Origin: Polaribacter sp.
GTDB taxonomy: Bacteria > Bacteroidota > Bacteroidia > Flavobacteriales > Flavobacteriaceae
Assembly: GCA_003537695.1 (NCBI GenBank)
Contig: DPRC01000142.1
Location: 1,208-8,317, forward strand
Length of the DNA stretch: 7,110 nucleotides
Direction of reading: 5' to 3'
Below the pieces are notes generated by a model. It made no database searches. It saw nothing but the letters and a program-made list of their open reading frames with translations, and was not told the DNA's origin. The position numbers and the translations under genes were made by a program. Shown here piece after piece: positions 1 to 5,512 of this stretch; within the stretch, counting starts at the first letter, position 1; every line of letters begins with the position of its first letter.

Positions 1-14
1 TAAATCATTAAAAG

Positions 15-251
15 ATGTCAAGAAAAATAAAATTACTTTGGGACTTTAGAGGCGAAGATGCCAAAGAGACCGCAAAACATCATACCATACACTTAAAAGA
101 ATTTGCTGCCTCCGAAAAACTTGCGTTTCATGAAATTTCGGTTTCAGAAATGAATCCCATGTTGGCTGCAGCATATATTATTATTGATGAAAATGTGCTG
201 AAAATATTCAGAGATGCTTTAAAACCACATCGTGGAGAAATCGCTGAATAA
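15..251 (+). CDS. Small conserved-type protein of unknown function (78 aa)
   Basis: I do not recognise a named family. The frame starts at an ATG preceded by an A-rich stretch and ends at TAA; composition looks like a real soluble protein. The N-terminal half is charged, with a strand-like segment (IKLLWDF), then a helix-like stretch containing a histidine cluster, HHTIHLKEF (residues 22-30). The C-terminal half has a hydrophobic strand-like segment, AAAYIIID, and a basic tail ending in KPHRGE. There is no signal peptide, membrane segment or Cys pair. The pattern of a strand, a His-containing helix, and a second strand and helix could fit half of a small ferredoxin-like (dimeric alpha/beta barrel) fold, but this is only a guess. 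It lies 31 nt before the next plus-strand gene, so the two may be cotranscribed. Only 14 bases of upstream sequence are visible, so the promoter cannot be judged. Confidence 0.7.
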   Translation: MSRKIKLLWDFRGEDAKETAKHHTIHLKEFAASEKLAFHEISVSEMNPMLAAAYIIIDENVLKIFRDALKPHRGEIAE

Positions 252-282
252 AATCTTCTAATTTAACTATAATCTAAAAAAT

Positions 283-678
283 ATGTTGGCGTATTGCACC
301 TATTGCTCGGCAGAAAAAAAAGAGACGGAAACGCCAATTCCTGCTGTTGAGTGCTATATCAGCGCACGGATTGAAACTGTTTTCAGTTTGGCTCAAGAAC
401 GTGGAATAAAATTCCTCATTCTTTCTGGAAGCTATGGCCTTTTAGAAGCAACGGATAAAATTAATTTCTACGACCACCTGCTTTTAGAACACGAAGTTGA
501 GGGAAAAGCACTTTTTGTGAGTACGCAGCTAAAAGAAAAAAAAATTTCTAAAATTACCTTTTACACAAACGCCACAATTCGGGATCAAAACCTCAAGCCC
601 TACATTCGCTGTATAAAAATGGCCTGCACTCAAGCAGCAGTAACCCTAGAGTTAAAAATCTGTTCTTTTGAAGATTGA
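283..678 (+). CDS. DUF6884/YaaA-like small protein, function unknown (131 aa)
   Basis: The protein has features I associate with the DUF6884/YaaA-like group. These are an N-terminal strand leading into a Cys-Ser-x-Lys type motif (YCTYCSAEKK, residues 4-13, with C5, C8, S9 and K12/K13), a YISAR segment at 25-29, and a strand running into a Ser-Tyr-Gly-Leu-Leu motif (LILSGSYGLLEA, residues 45-56). A downstream YDH (63-65) sits where family members often have a Pro-Tyr-Asp segment. There is no signal peptide or membrane helix, so it is probably cytosolic. The C-terminal part (ITFYTNA, then an amphipathic helix and LELKICSF) fits an alpha/beta fold. The biochemical role of such proteins is not established to my knowledge; links to nucleic acid or nucleotide handling would be inference. 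It follows the 78-aa gene by 31 nt and converges with the hydrolase, leaving only 11 nt between stop codons. The gene call is firm; the family assignment is moderate. Confidence 0.75.
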   Translation: MLAYCTYCSAEKKETETPIPAVECYISARIETVFSLAQERGIKFLILSGSYGLLEATDKINFYDHLLLEHEVEGKALFVSTQLKEKKISKITFYTNATIRDQNLKPYIRCIKMACTQAAVTLELKICSFED

Positions 679-696
679 AAGCTTAAAAGCTATCTT
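671..696. repeat. Imperfect inverted repeat between convergent genes
   Basis: AAGAT (671-675) pairs with ATCTT (692-696), and inside it AGCTT (680-684) pairs with AAGCT (687-691) around an AA centre. Four unpaired bases (676-679) interrupt one arm. It overlaps both stop codons of the convergent genes, a place where a two-way terminator would be expected. Neither strand has a clear U-tract after it and the stem is AT-rich, so terminator activity is doubtful. Confidence 0.3.
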
Positions 697-1463
697 AAAA
701 ATTCGCAGACCTCCGCATAAAATTGTTTTGGGTTTTCTGCGTGCAACCAATGGCCTGCATTTTTAACTTCAATTATTTTCGACTTGGGAAAGTGCGTCTC
801 TATAGTTGGAATTTCCTTTGAAGTAATATACGCTGAATTTTCTCCTTTTAAAAACAAGGTCTCCTTTTCAAAACGAGTAAAAGCGGGCAAGGCTGCTCCA
901 ACTTCTGAATTGTTACTAGTAAGCGCGGCTCTATTAAATCGAAACGCCAACTGCCCTTTTTCTTTCCAATAGACATTTTTCAACAAAAACTGTCGCACAC
1001 CCAGTTCCGGAACGAACACGGCTAATTTCTCATCTACCTTTCCTCTTGAGCTTTCTACAGAAAAATCAATGGAATTTAAGCCCGCTAAAATTGCATTGTG
1101 ATGCGGATCGTATTTTCTTGGAGAGATGTCTACCACAATTAGTTTTGAGACTAATTCAGGATAGGTTACCGCAAACAACATGGCCGTTTTACCTCCCATA
1201 GAGTGTCCTATTAATACAATTTTATCTAACTGATGGTGCTGGATATATGCATGTAAATCCTCCACAAGTACCTCGTAATTAAAGACATCATCATGAAAAC
1301 TTCGCCCATGATTTCTTTGGTCTATCAAATGCACCTCAAAATTTTCAGAAAATTGATTTCCCAGTGTTTTCCAATTATCAGACATTCCAAAATATCCGTG
1401 TAAAATAAATAGTGGAGTACCTTCCCCTTTTATTGTTGCGTGTAATATTGGATGGTTCACCAT
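690..1463 (-). CDS. Alpha/beta fold hydrolase, YbfF-like esterase family (257 aa)
   Basis: This is a complete single-domain alpha/beta hydrolase. The oxyanion-hole HG motif is at 22-23 (LHGYFGMSDNW), the nucleophile elbow is GHSMGG with Ser88, a likely acid follows strand 6 (VVDISP, Asp112), and the catalytic His is His238 in NAGHWLHAENP. The DQRNHGRS segment at 48-55 is typical of the YbfF/BioH-like carboxylesterase branch. It probably hydrolyses small esters or thioesters in the cytoplasm; the natural substrate cannot be read from sequence. There is no signal peptide. The ATG at 1463 is the only reasonable start: the frame stays open upstream to the pdxJ stop but contains no ATG, GTG or TTG. 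It lies 96 nt downstream of pdxJ on the same strand, with no TAnnTTTG element in the gap, so cotranscription with pdxJ is likely. A role in vitamin B6 metabolism is not implied by the protein itself. Confidence 0.93.
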   Translation of the reverse strand: MVNHPILHATIKGEGTPLFILHGYFGMSDNWKTLGNQFSENFEVHLIDQRNHGRSFHDDVFNYEVLVEDLHAYIQHHQLDKIVLIGHSMGGKTAMLFAVTYPELVSKLIVVDISPRKYDPHHNAILAGLNSIDFSVESSRGKVDEKLAVFVPELGVRQFLLKNVYWKEKGQLAFRFNRAALTSNNSEVGAALPAFTRFEKETLFLKGENSAYITSKEIPTIETHFPKSKIIEVKNAGHWLHAENPKQFYAEVCEFLR

Positions 1464-1559
1464 TGTATTTTCGTTGTATTGTCTTTGTATTATTACAGTA
1501 AAAACCGCTGAGAAAAAGTAGAATCTGCCAGTTCTTGTGCTGAAACTAATCGTTGAATC

Positions 1560-2273
1560 TTACTGCAAACGATGTAAATACATATTTACAACATTCTCTA
1601 AACCTAAGTATAAACTTTCTACAATGAGCGCATGGCCGATTGAAACCTCTGCTAAATTAGGAATATTCTCTTTGAAAAACTGGATATTATCTAAACTTAA
1701 ATCATGCCCTGCATTGATTCCTAAGCCTAAATTGTGTGCTACAACTGCTGCAGCGGTATACGGCTTTACAGCTTCTTTATTTCCTGCATTAAACTGTGCA
1801 GCAAAGTCTTCTGTATACAACTCGATTCTGTCGGAACCTGTTTTTGCTGCGGCTTCAATCAGCTTTACATCAGTCCCTATAAAAATAGAAGTTCTAATTC
1901 CATTTTGTTGAAATTCTTGCACCACCTCCTGCAAAAAAGATTGGTGCTTTATGGTGTCCCAACCTGCATTGGAAGTAATCGCATCTATGGCGTCTGGAAC
2001 CAAAGTCACTTGCGTTGGCTTGGTCTCTAACACCAAATCTATAAATGACTGTATTGGGTTTCCCTCAATATTAAATTCAGTTTTAACAACAGAAACTAAG
2101 TCTCTCGCATCTTGGTACTTGATATGTCTTTCATCTGGCCTGGGATGAATGGTAATACCCTGTCCTCCAAAACGCTCGATGTCTGCTGCAACATTTAATA
2201 AATTTGGAACATTTCCTCCACGAGAATTCCGCAAAGTTGCTATTTTATTAATATTTACACTTAACTTTGTCAT
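1560..2273 (-). CDS. pdxJ: Pyridoxine 5'-phosphate synthase PdxJ
   Basis: PdxJ condenses 1-deoxy-D-xylulose 5-phosphate with 3-amino-2-oxopropyl phosphate to pyridoxine 5'-phosphate, the last ring-closing step of the DXP-dependent vitamin B6 route, in the cytosol. The 237-aa length is normal for this TIM-barrel enzyme. Visible motifs are [15 protein letters not shown] at 6-20, [11 protein letters not shown] at 40-50, TLVPD at 90-94, RIELYT at 149-154, LGINAGHDL at 184-192 and IGHALI at 212-217. Lining up with my recollection of E. coli PdxJ, the catalytic residues His45, Glu72 and His193 correspond to His43, Glu70 and His190, all present. The usual Asp-His pair of the VNIDH motif is Asn9-Lys10 here. 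I believe this is common in Bacteroidota and not damage. The gene is divergent from the CBS gene and is followed on its own strand by the hydrolase. A candidate promoter element lies 17 nt before its ATG. Confidence 0.97.
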   Translation of the reverse strand: MTKLSVNINKIATLRNSRGGNVPNLLNVAADIERFGGQGITIHPRPDERHIKYQDARDLVSVVKTEFNIEGNPIQSFIDLVLETKPTQVTLVPDAIDAITSNAGWDTIKHQSFLQEVVQEFQQNGIRTSIFIGTDVKLIEAAAKTGSDRIELYTEDFAAQFNAGNKEAVKPYTAAAVVAHNLGLGINAGHDLSLDNIQFFKENIPNLAEVSIGHALIVESLYLGLENVVNMYLHRLQ

Positions 2274-2290
2274 TGTCTATTTTTGAACAA

Positions 2291-2298
2291 CAAAGGTA
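2291..2298 (-). promoter_or_regulatory. Candidate -7 promoter element for pdxJ
   Basis: On the minus strand this reads TACCTTTG, an exact match to the Bacteroidota -7 consensus TAnnTTTG. It ends 17 nt before the pdxJ ATG, so transcription would start with a short leader of roughly ten nucleotides. No convincing TTG -33 element is visible at the usual distance. The element touches one end of the 17-nt palindrome. Confidence 0.55.
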
Positions 2299-2314
2299 AA
2301 TGATTAAATCATTT
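2298..2314. repeat. Perfect 17-nt palindrome in the divergent intergenic region
   Basis: AAATGATT at 2298-2305 and AATCATTT at 2307-2314 are exact inverted repeats around a single central A. The palindrome sits between the two outward-facing candidate -7 elements: it touches the pdxJ element and covers the spacer upstream of the CBS-gene element. This is where a dimeric regulator could act on both genes. The strong A/T bias means that chance is also possible. It is not followed by a U-run and is unlikely to be a terminator. Confidence 0.45.
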
Positions 2315-2319
2315 TATCC

Positions 2320-2327
2320 TATATTCG
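2320..2327 (+). promoter_or_regulatory. Candidate -7 promoter element for the CBS-domain gene
   Basis: TATATTCG matches the Bacteroidota TAnnTTTG consensus at five of the six fixed positions. It ends only 6 nt before the ATG at 2334, so if used it would give a leaderless or nearly leaderless transcript. No other promoter-like element is seen between the two divergent genes in this direction. Confidence 0.35.
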
Positions 2328-2333
2328 TAGTGT

Positions 2334-2993
2334 ATGAATATTACAGATTACATCCTAAATGAAATAAAACCATTGCAACTAAATTGCAGTGCAAAAACTG
2401 CTATAAAGGTGTTTGATAATTTTCCAGCGAGCCATTTAATAGTCGTTGAAAAGAAGGTAATATTAGGGTGTTTTTCGCAAGATGATCTTCACAATATTGC
2501 AAACGAGACTTCCGAACTAGCCCAGCAAAGCCATTTATTGAACTTTTTTTCGGCAAATGAAAAAACAAGCGTATTGGCGCTTTTTAAAATTTTCTCAGAA
2601 AATGACACAAACCTGATTCCTGTATTGAATATGGACAAGGAATATATGGGTTATTATCAGCTGTCGGATGTTTTAGAGTTCTTTTGCACGGAACCTTTCA
2701 TGCTTGAAAAAAGCGAAAATTTAGTTTTAGAAAAATTAGAAAGTGCCTATTCTATGAGTGAAATAGCGCAAATTGTAGAGTCTAATAACGGCAAATTATT
2801 AGGGATGTATCTTTCTAAAAAAGAGCAAGATATCGTCCAAGTTACGCTTAACATTCGTTCGGAAGATCTCCAAGAAATCATGCATACGTTTAGGCGCTAT
2901 AATTATAAAATAATTTCAATGCACGAGAATGATCTCTATGCAGAAGATTTAAAAAGTAGGGCTGATTATTTGCGAAAATATTTAGAAATATAA
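2334..2993 (+). CDS. CBS-domain protein with C-terminal ACT-like region (219 aa)
   Basis: This is a cytosolic protein with two CBS-like repeats. The first spans about 1-57 (start MNITDYILNEIKPL, then HLIVVEKKVILGCFSQDDL) and the second about 68-118 (LLNFFSANE, then NLIPVLNMDKEYMGYYQLSDVL). CBS pairs usually bind adenosine-containing ligands such as AMP, ATP or NAD and act as sensors. Residues of about 128-202 look ACT-like: LVLEKLESAYSMSEIAQIVE, a strand, VTLNIRSEDLQEIMHTFRRY, then YKIISM. The architecture resembles AcuB-type CBS-ACT regulators, but no enzyme domain is attached and the ligand is unknown. The ATG lies immediately after the candidate promoter, and the N-terminal segment matches what I recall for flavobacterial homologues. 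It precedes nadK by 47 nt, so the two are probably cotranscribed. A link between nucleotide sensing and NADP synthesis is attractive but only inferred. The domain call is solid; the ACT part is less certain. Confidence 0.9.
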   Translation: MNITDYILNEIKPLQLNCSAKTAIKVFDNFPASHLIVVEKKVILGCFSQDDLHNIANETSELAQQSHLLNFFSANEKTSVLALFKIFSENDTNLIPVLNMDKEYMGYYQLSDVLEFFCTEPFMLEKSENLVLEKLESAYSMSEIAQIVESNNGKLLGMYLSKKEQDIVQVTLNIRSEDLQEIMHTFRRYNYKIISMHENDLYAEDLKSRADYLRKYLEI

Positions 2994-3040
2994 AAGCACA
3001 GCAACAAAAAAGAAACAGGAAACACTAAATAGAAAGTAAT

Positions 3041-3940
3041 TTGAAAAAAGTAGCAGTTTACGGGCAGTCATATTCTATTTCAGCAGAAAAAGAAATTCAA
3101 ATTCTTCTCGGCATTTTAGAAGCACATAATATCGTTTGCTTTATAGAGGAGAAATTTAATAACTTACTAATTGATGGCGCTATACTCAAAAAAAAGTATC
3201 CAACATTTTCTCATTTCAATGATTTAGACAGCACTTTTGATTTGATGTTTACCTTAGGAGGAGACGGTACCATTTTAAGAGCTGTCACCTATATAAGAGA
3301 TTTAGGGATTCCTATTTTAGGAATAAATACTGGGAGATTGGGATTCTTAGCTACAATCAACAAAAAGGCCATACATCAAAGTGTCGCACTTATATTGAAA
3401 GGAGACTATACAGTGCAAGAAAGAACCCTTTTATCCGTAAAAACAATACCGGAAGTACCGGCGTTTTCTGAACTCAATTTCGCTTTGAATGAGGTCACTA
3501 TTTCTAGAAAAAACACCACGTCTATGATCGGCGTAAAAACGAATTTAAACCATGAGTATTTGACAAATTATTGGGCAGATGGCCTGATCATAGCGACCCC
3601 CACAGGTTCTACTGGCTACTCTCTTAGTTGCAACGGCCCCGTAATTTCACCAGACTCTAAAAACCTAGTGATTACTCCCATTGCTCCGCATAATTTAACA
3701 GCTAGATCTATGGTGATTTCAGATGAAACCTCCATCCAATTAGAAGTAGATTCTCGAGAAAAAGATTTTCTAATATCTTTAGATTCACGGATGACATCTG
3801 TGGCTAAAAACACACAAGTTTTCATAGCGAAAGCACCTTTTACCATAAAGAGCATCATTCCCAGTAATCAATCCTTTTTAGAAACACTACGAAGCAAATT
3901 GTTGTGGGGTGAAGATACTCGGAATGAAACAAATCTTTAA
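3041..3940 (+). CDS. nadK: NAD kinase, TTG start
   Basis: NadK phosphorylates NAD to NADP in the cytosol using ATP or polyphosphate. The 299-aa product carries the family signatures in order: LGGDGT at 72-77 (catalytic Asp75), NTGRLGFLA at 96-104, NEVTISR at 150-156, the Gly-rich DGLIIATPTGSTGYSLS at 180-196, and PIAPHNLTARSMV at 213-225. A C-terminal KLLWGEDTRN (287-296) is typical of Bacteroidota NadK as I recall it. The start is a TTG: an in-frame stop lies 13-15 nt upstream (3026-3028), there is no in-frame ATG between, and the first internal ATG (Met69) would remove the N-terminal strand of the fold. KKVAVYGQSY directly after the TTG matches the expected N-terminus. It follows the CBS gene by 47 nt. 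The DUF6089 gene follows after 105 nt, which contain a candidate promoter. Confidence 0.96.
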   Translation: MKKVAVYGQSYSISAEKEIQILLGILEAHNIVCFIEEKFNNLLIDGAILKKKYPTFSHFNDLDSTFDLMFTLGGDGTILRAVTYIRDLGIPILGINTGRLGFLATINKKAIHQSVALILKGDYTVQERTLLSVKTIPEVPAFSELNFALNEVTISRKNTTSMIGVKTNLNHEYLTNYWADGLIIATPTGSTGYSLSCNGPVISPDSKNLVITPIAPHNLTARSMVISDETSIQLEVDSREKDFLISLDSRMTSVAKNTQVFIAKAPFTIKSIIPSNQSFLETLRSKLLWGEDTRNETNL

Positions 3941-3994
3941 GCCTAGGAAAACAATAAAAAAAGAAAAAAGTTGTTATTCAGGAAAGCTTGACTA

Positions 3995-4004
3995 TTAACG
4001 TTAA
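3995..4004. repeat. 10-bp palindrome upstream of the internal promoter
   Basis: TTAACGTTAA is a perfect 10-bp palindrome. Its right end is 18 nt before the TATATTTG element, so it covers the -33 region. It could be an operator or simply chance in AT-rich DNA; nothing else supports it. Confidence 0.25.
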
Positions 4005-4022
4005 AAAGCAGCTGAAAAACCA

Positions 4023-4030
4023 TATATTTG
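4023..4030 (+). promoter_or_regulatory. Candidate internal promoter (-7 element) before the DUF6089-uppS-bamA genes
   Basis: TATATTTG followed by C exactly matches the Bacteroidota -7 consensus TAnnTTTG. It lies in the 105-nt gap after nadK and ends 15 nt before the ATG at 4046, leaving a short leader. No clear TTG is present at the -33 position. The TTG inside this element is in frame with the next gene but is better read as promoter than as a start codon. Confidence 0.5.
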
Positions 4031-4045
4031 CTCCTATTTTTTAAA

Positions 4046-4750
4046 ATGAAACATCGTATTTTATTTCTCTTATTTCTGAACTTTTCCTCCACTTTAGTGA
4101 GTCAAGTATACGAAATCGGATTTTCTGTAGGAGGCACAAACTATGTGGGAGACATTGGTAGTACAAAATACATACAACCAAATCAACTCGCTGGAAATCT
4201 CTTTTTCAAATACAACTACAACCCTAGGATCGCACTAAGAGGGACCTATTCCTATTTGCCAATAAAAGGAAGCGATGCCAACGCTGACACTCCTTTTCGC
4301 ATCGATAGAGATCTGGGCTCATTTTCCAATACAATTCACGAGTTAGCAGTAGGCATGGAATATAATTTTTATGAATACGATATTTCGTCCAGTGCTAAAA
4401 GTTGGACGCCCTATCTTTTATTTGAATTGGCCGCTTTTAACTATACTGGGATTTCAGGAGAGGAAGACGCAAATGGTAATGGAGATATAGATGCAACTGA
4501 ATATCAATATGCTCAAAAAACAAAATTTGCAGTGCCCATAGGTATTGGCTTTAAATCACTATTATCTGGAGCATTTGCGTTTGCATTCGAAACAAAAATA
4601 AGGTATACTTTTGCAGACGACTTAGATACAATCTCTGGTAGTAATCGAGCACTAAAAATAGAAGGAAATGGCAATGACTGGTATGTATTTACTGGTGCTT
4701 CCTTAATTTATACCTTTGGTAGACCTTCGTGCTATGCACAAGGATTCTAA
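4046..4750 (+). CDS. DUF6089 family secreted/outer-membrane beta-barrel-like protein (234 aa)
   Basis: An N-terminal signal peptide (MKHRILFLLFLNFSSTLVS) ends before Gln20, typical of Bacteroidota export signals. The mature part opens with YEIGFSVGGTNYVGDIG and continues with alternating-hydrophobicity strands such as LFFKYNYNPRIALRGTYSY, ELAVGMEYNFYEYD, TPYLLFELAAFNY, FAVPIGIGFK and AFAFAFETKIRYTF, ending IYTFGRPSCYAQGF. This fits the DUF6089 family, usually encoded just before uppS and bamA in flavobacteria; its molecular function is not known to me. It is probably a small outer-membrane barrel and so a likely BamA client. The ATG is preferred over an in-frame TTG six codons upstream, because that TTG lies in a promoter-like element and the ATG begins the signal peptide. 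Residues 141-152 read DANGNGDIDATE, a textbook EF-hand calcium loop in a presumed surface loop. uppS follows after 11 nt. Confidence 0.88.
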   Translation: MKHRILFLLFLNFSSTLVSQVYEIGFSVGGTNYVGDIGSTKYIQPNQLAGNLFFKYNYNPRIALRGTYSYLPIKGSDANADTPFRIDRDLGSFSNTIHELAVGMEYNFYEYDISSSAKSWTPYLLFELAAFNYTGISGEEDANGNGDIDATEYQYAQKTKFAVPIGIGFKSLLSGAFAFAFETKIRYTFADDLDTISGSNRALKIEGNGNDWYVFTGASLIYTFGRPSCYAQGF

Positions 4751-4761
4751 TTAGAAAAAAC

Positions 4762-5505
4762 ATGGATAAAAAGTTACGTATCGATTTACAAAAAGTACCA
4801 AAACACGTTGCTATCATTATGGATGGTAATGGACGCTGGGCTAAAAGCAAGGGTATGAGCAGGGTTTTTGGACATAAACATGCTCTTACTGCTGTGCGCG
4901 AATCTGTAGAAAGCGCTGCACAAATTGGTGTTAAGGCGATTACTTTGTACGCTTTTTCTACGGAAAACTGGAAAAGGCCCAAATTAGAAGTAGATGCGCT
5001 TATGCAGCTGCTCATAAATTCGTTAAAAAAAGAGCTCCCTACCTTCCAAAAAAATGAAGTTCTTGTAAGTGCAATTGGAAATATAGAAAATTTACCTTCA
5101 AAAGCACAAAAAGCACTGAGAGAAGTCATTTCTCTAACGAAAGAGAACTCTAAAATTGTTTTGACACTAGCTTTAAGCTACGGTTCTAGAGAAGAAATTG
5201 TTAATGCAATCCAAAACATATCTAAAAAAGTTGTTAATAAAGAACTTTCTACAAAAGAAATTGACGAAAAAATTATAAATAATCATTTATATACGTTTAA
5301 TTTGCCCGATGTTGATTTAATGATCAGGACAAGCGGTGAACATCGCATCAGTAATTTCTTGCTTTGGCAGATGGCATATGCGGAATTGTACTTTACAGAG
5401 ATACTTTGGCCAGATTTTAGAAAAGAGCATTTTTACGATGCAATCATAGATTATCAGAATAGAGAACGAAGATTTGGAAAAACAAGCGAACAAATTACAG
5501 AATAA
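4762..5505 (+). CDS. uppS: Isoprenyl transferase / undecaprenyl diphosphate synthase UppS
   Basis: UppS is a cis-prenyltransferase that adds isopentenyl units to farnesyl diphosphate to make the C55 carrier lipid for peptidoglycan and other envelope polymers. It acts at the inner face of the cytoplasmic membrane. The 247-aa product has the full signature set: IIMDGNGRWAKSKG with the metal-binding Asp21, GHKHA with His38, YAFSTENWKRP at 63-73, LALSYGSREEI at 136-146, and DLMIRTSGEHRISNFL at 185-200 followed by LWQMAYAELYF at 201-211. Arg189, Arg195, Ser197 and Glu208 correspond to the E. coli residues Arg194, Arg200, Ser202 and Glu213 as I align them. The ATG at 4762 is chosen because the reading frame further upstream overlaps the preceding gene, and MDKKLRIDLQKVPKHVA fits the usual N-terminus. 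It is 11 nt after the DUF6089 gene and 7 nt before bamA, so it is clearly in an operon. Confidence 0.97.
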   Translation: MDKKLRIDLQKVPKHVAIIMDGNGRWAKSKGMSRVFGHKHALTAVRESVESAAQIGVKAITLYAFSTENWKRPKLEVDALMQLLINSLKKELPTFQKNEVLVSAIGNIENLPSKAQKALREVISLTKENSKIVLTLALSYGSREEIVNAIQNISKKVVNKELSTKEIDEKIINNHLYTFNLPDVDLMIRTSGEHRISNFLLWQMAYAELYFTEILWPDFRKEHFYDAIIDYQNRERRFGKTSEQITE

Positions 5506-5512
5506 ATTTTTT

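Noticed and set aside
671..696. Rho-independent two-way terminator between the convergent genes.
   Set aside because: The inverted repeat is real but weak and bulged, and no U-tract follows it on either strand, so it is listed only as a repeat.
784..972. Plus-strand 62-codon open frame inside the hydrolase gene.
   Set aside because: It is antisense to conserved hydrolase sequence, with no recognisable protein features.
1464..1559. The hydrolase frame stays open for 32 codons upstream to the pdxJ TAA, in the same frame, suggesting a PdxJ-hydrolase readthrough or an N-terminal extension.
   Set aside because: There is no ATG, GTG or TTG in the stretch, both proteins have normal family ends, and 32 open codons are easily reached by chance. 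A short open stretch in another frame here has no start codon either.
1537..2148. Plus-strand open frames across pdxJ.
   Set aside because: They are antisense to a clearly recognisable PdxJ, are Cys/Ser/Leu-rich in the way of reverse-strand shadows, and show no domain pattern.
3616..3858. Minus-strand open frame within nadK.
   Set aside because: It is antisense to conserved NadK motifs and its composition follows from the sense codons.
4028..4045. TTG at 4028 as the start of the DUF6089 gene.
   Set aside because: It lies inside a TATATTTG promoter-like element, and the ATG at 4046 begins a standard signal peptide.
4729..4761. GTG at 4729 as the start of uppS.
   Set aside because: It would overlap the end of the preceding gene and add an atypical extension; the ATG at 4762 gives the normal UppS N-terminus.
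4689..5129. Minus-strand 146-codon open frame over uppS.
   Set aside because: It is the longest antisense frame, but it mirrors conserved UppS motifs and has an unlikely Ser/Phe/Cys-rich composition.
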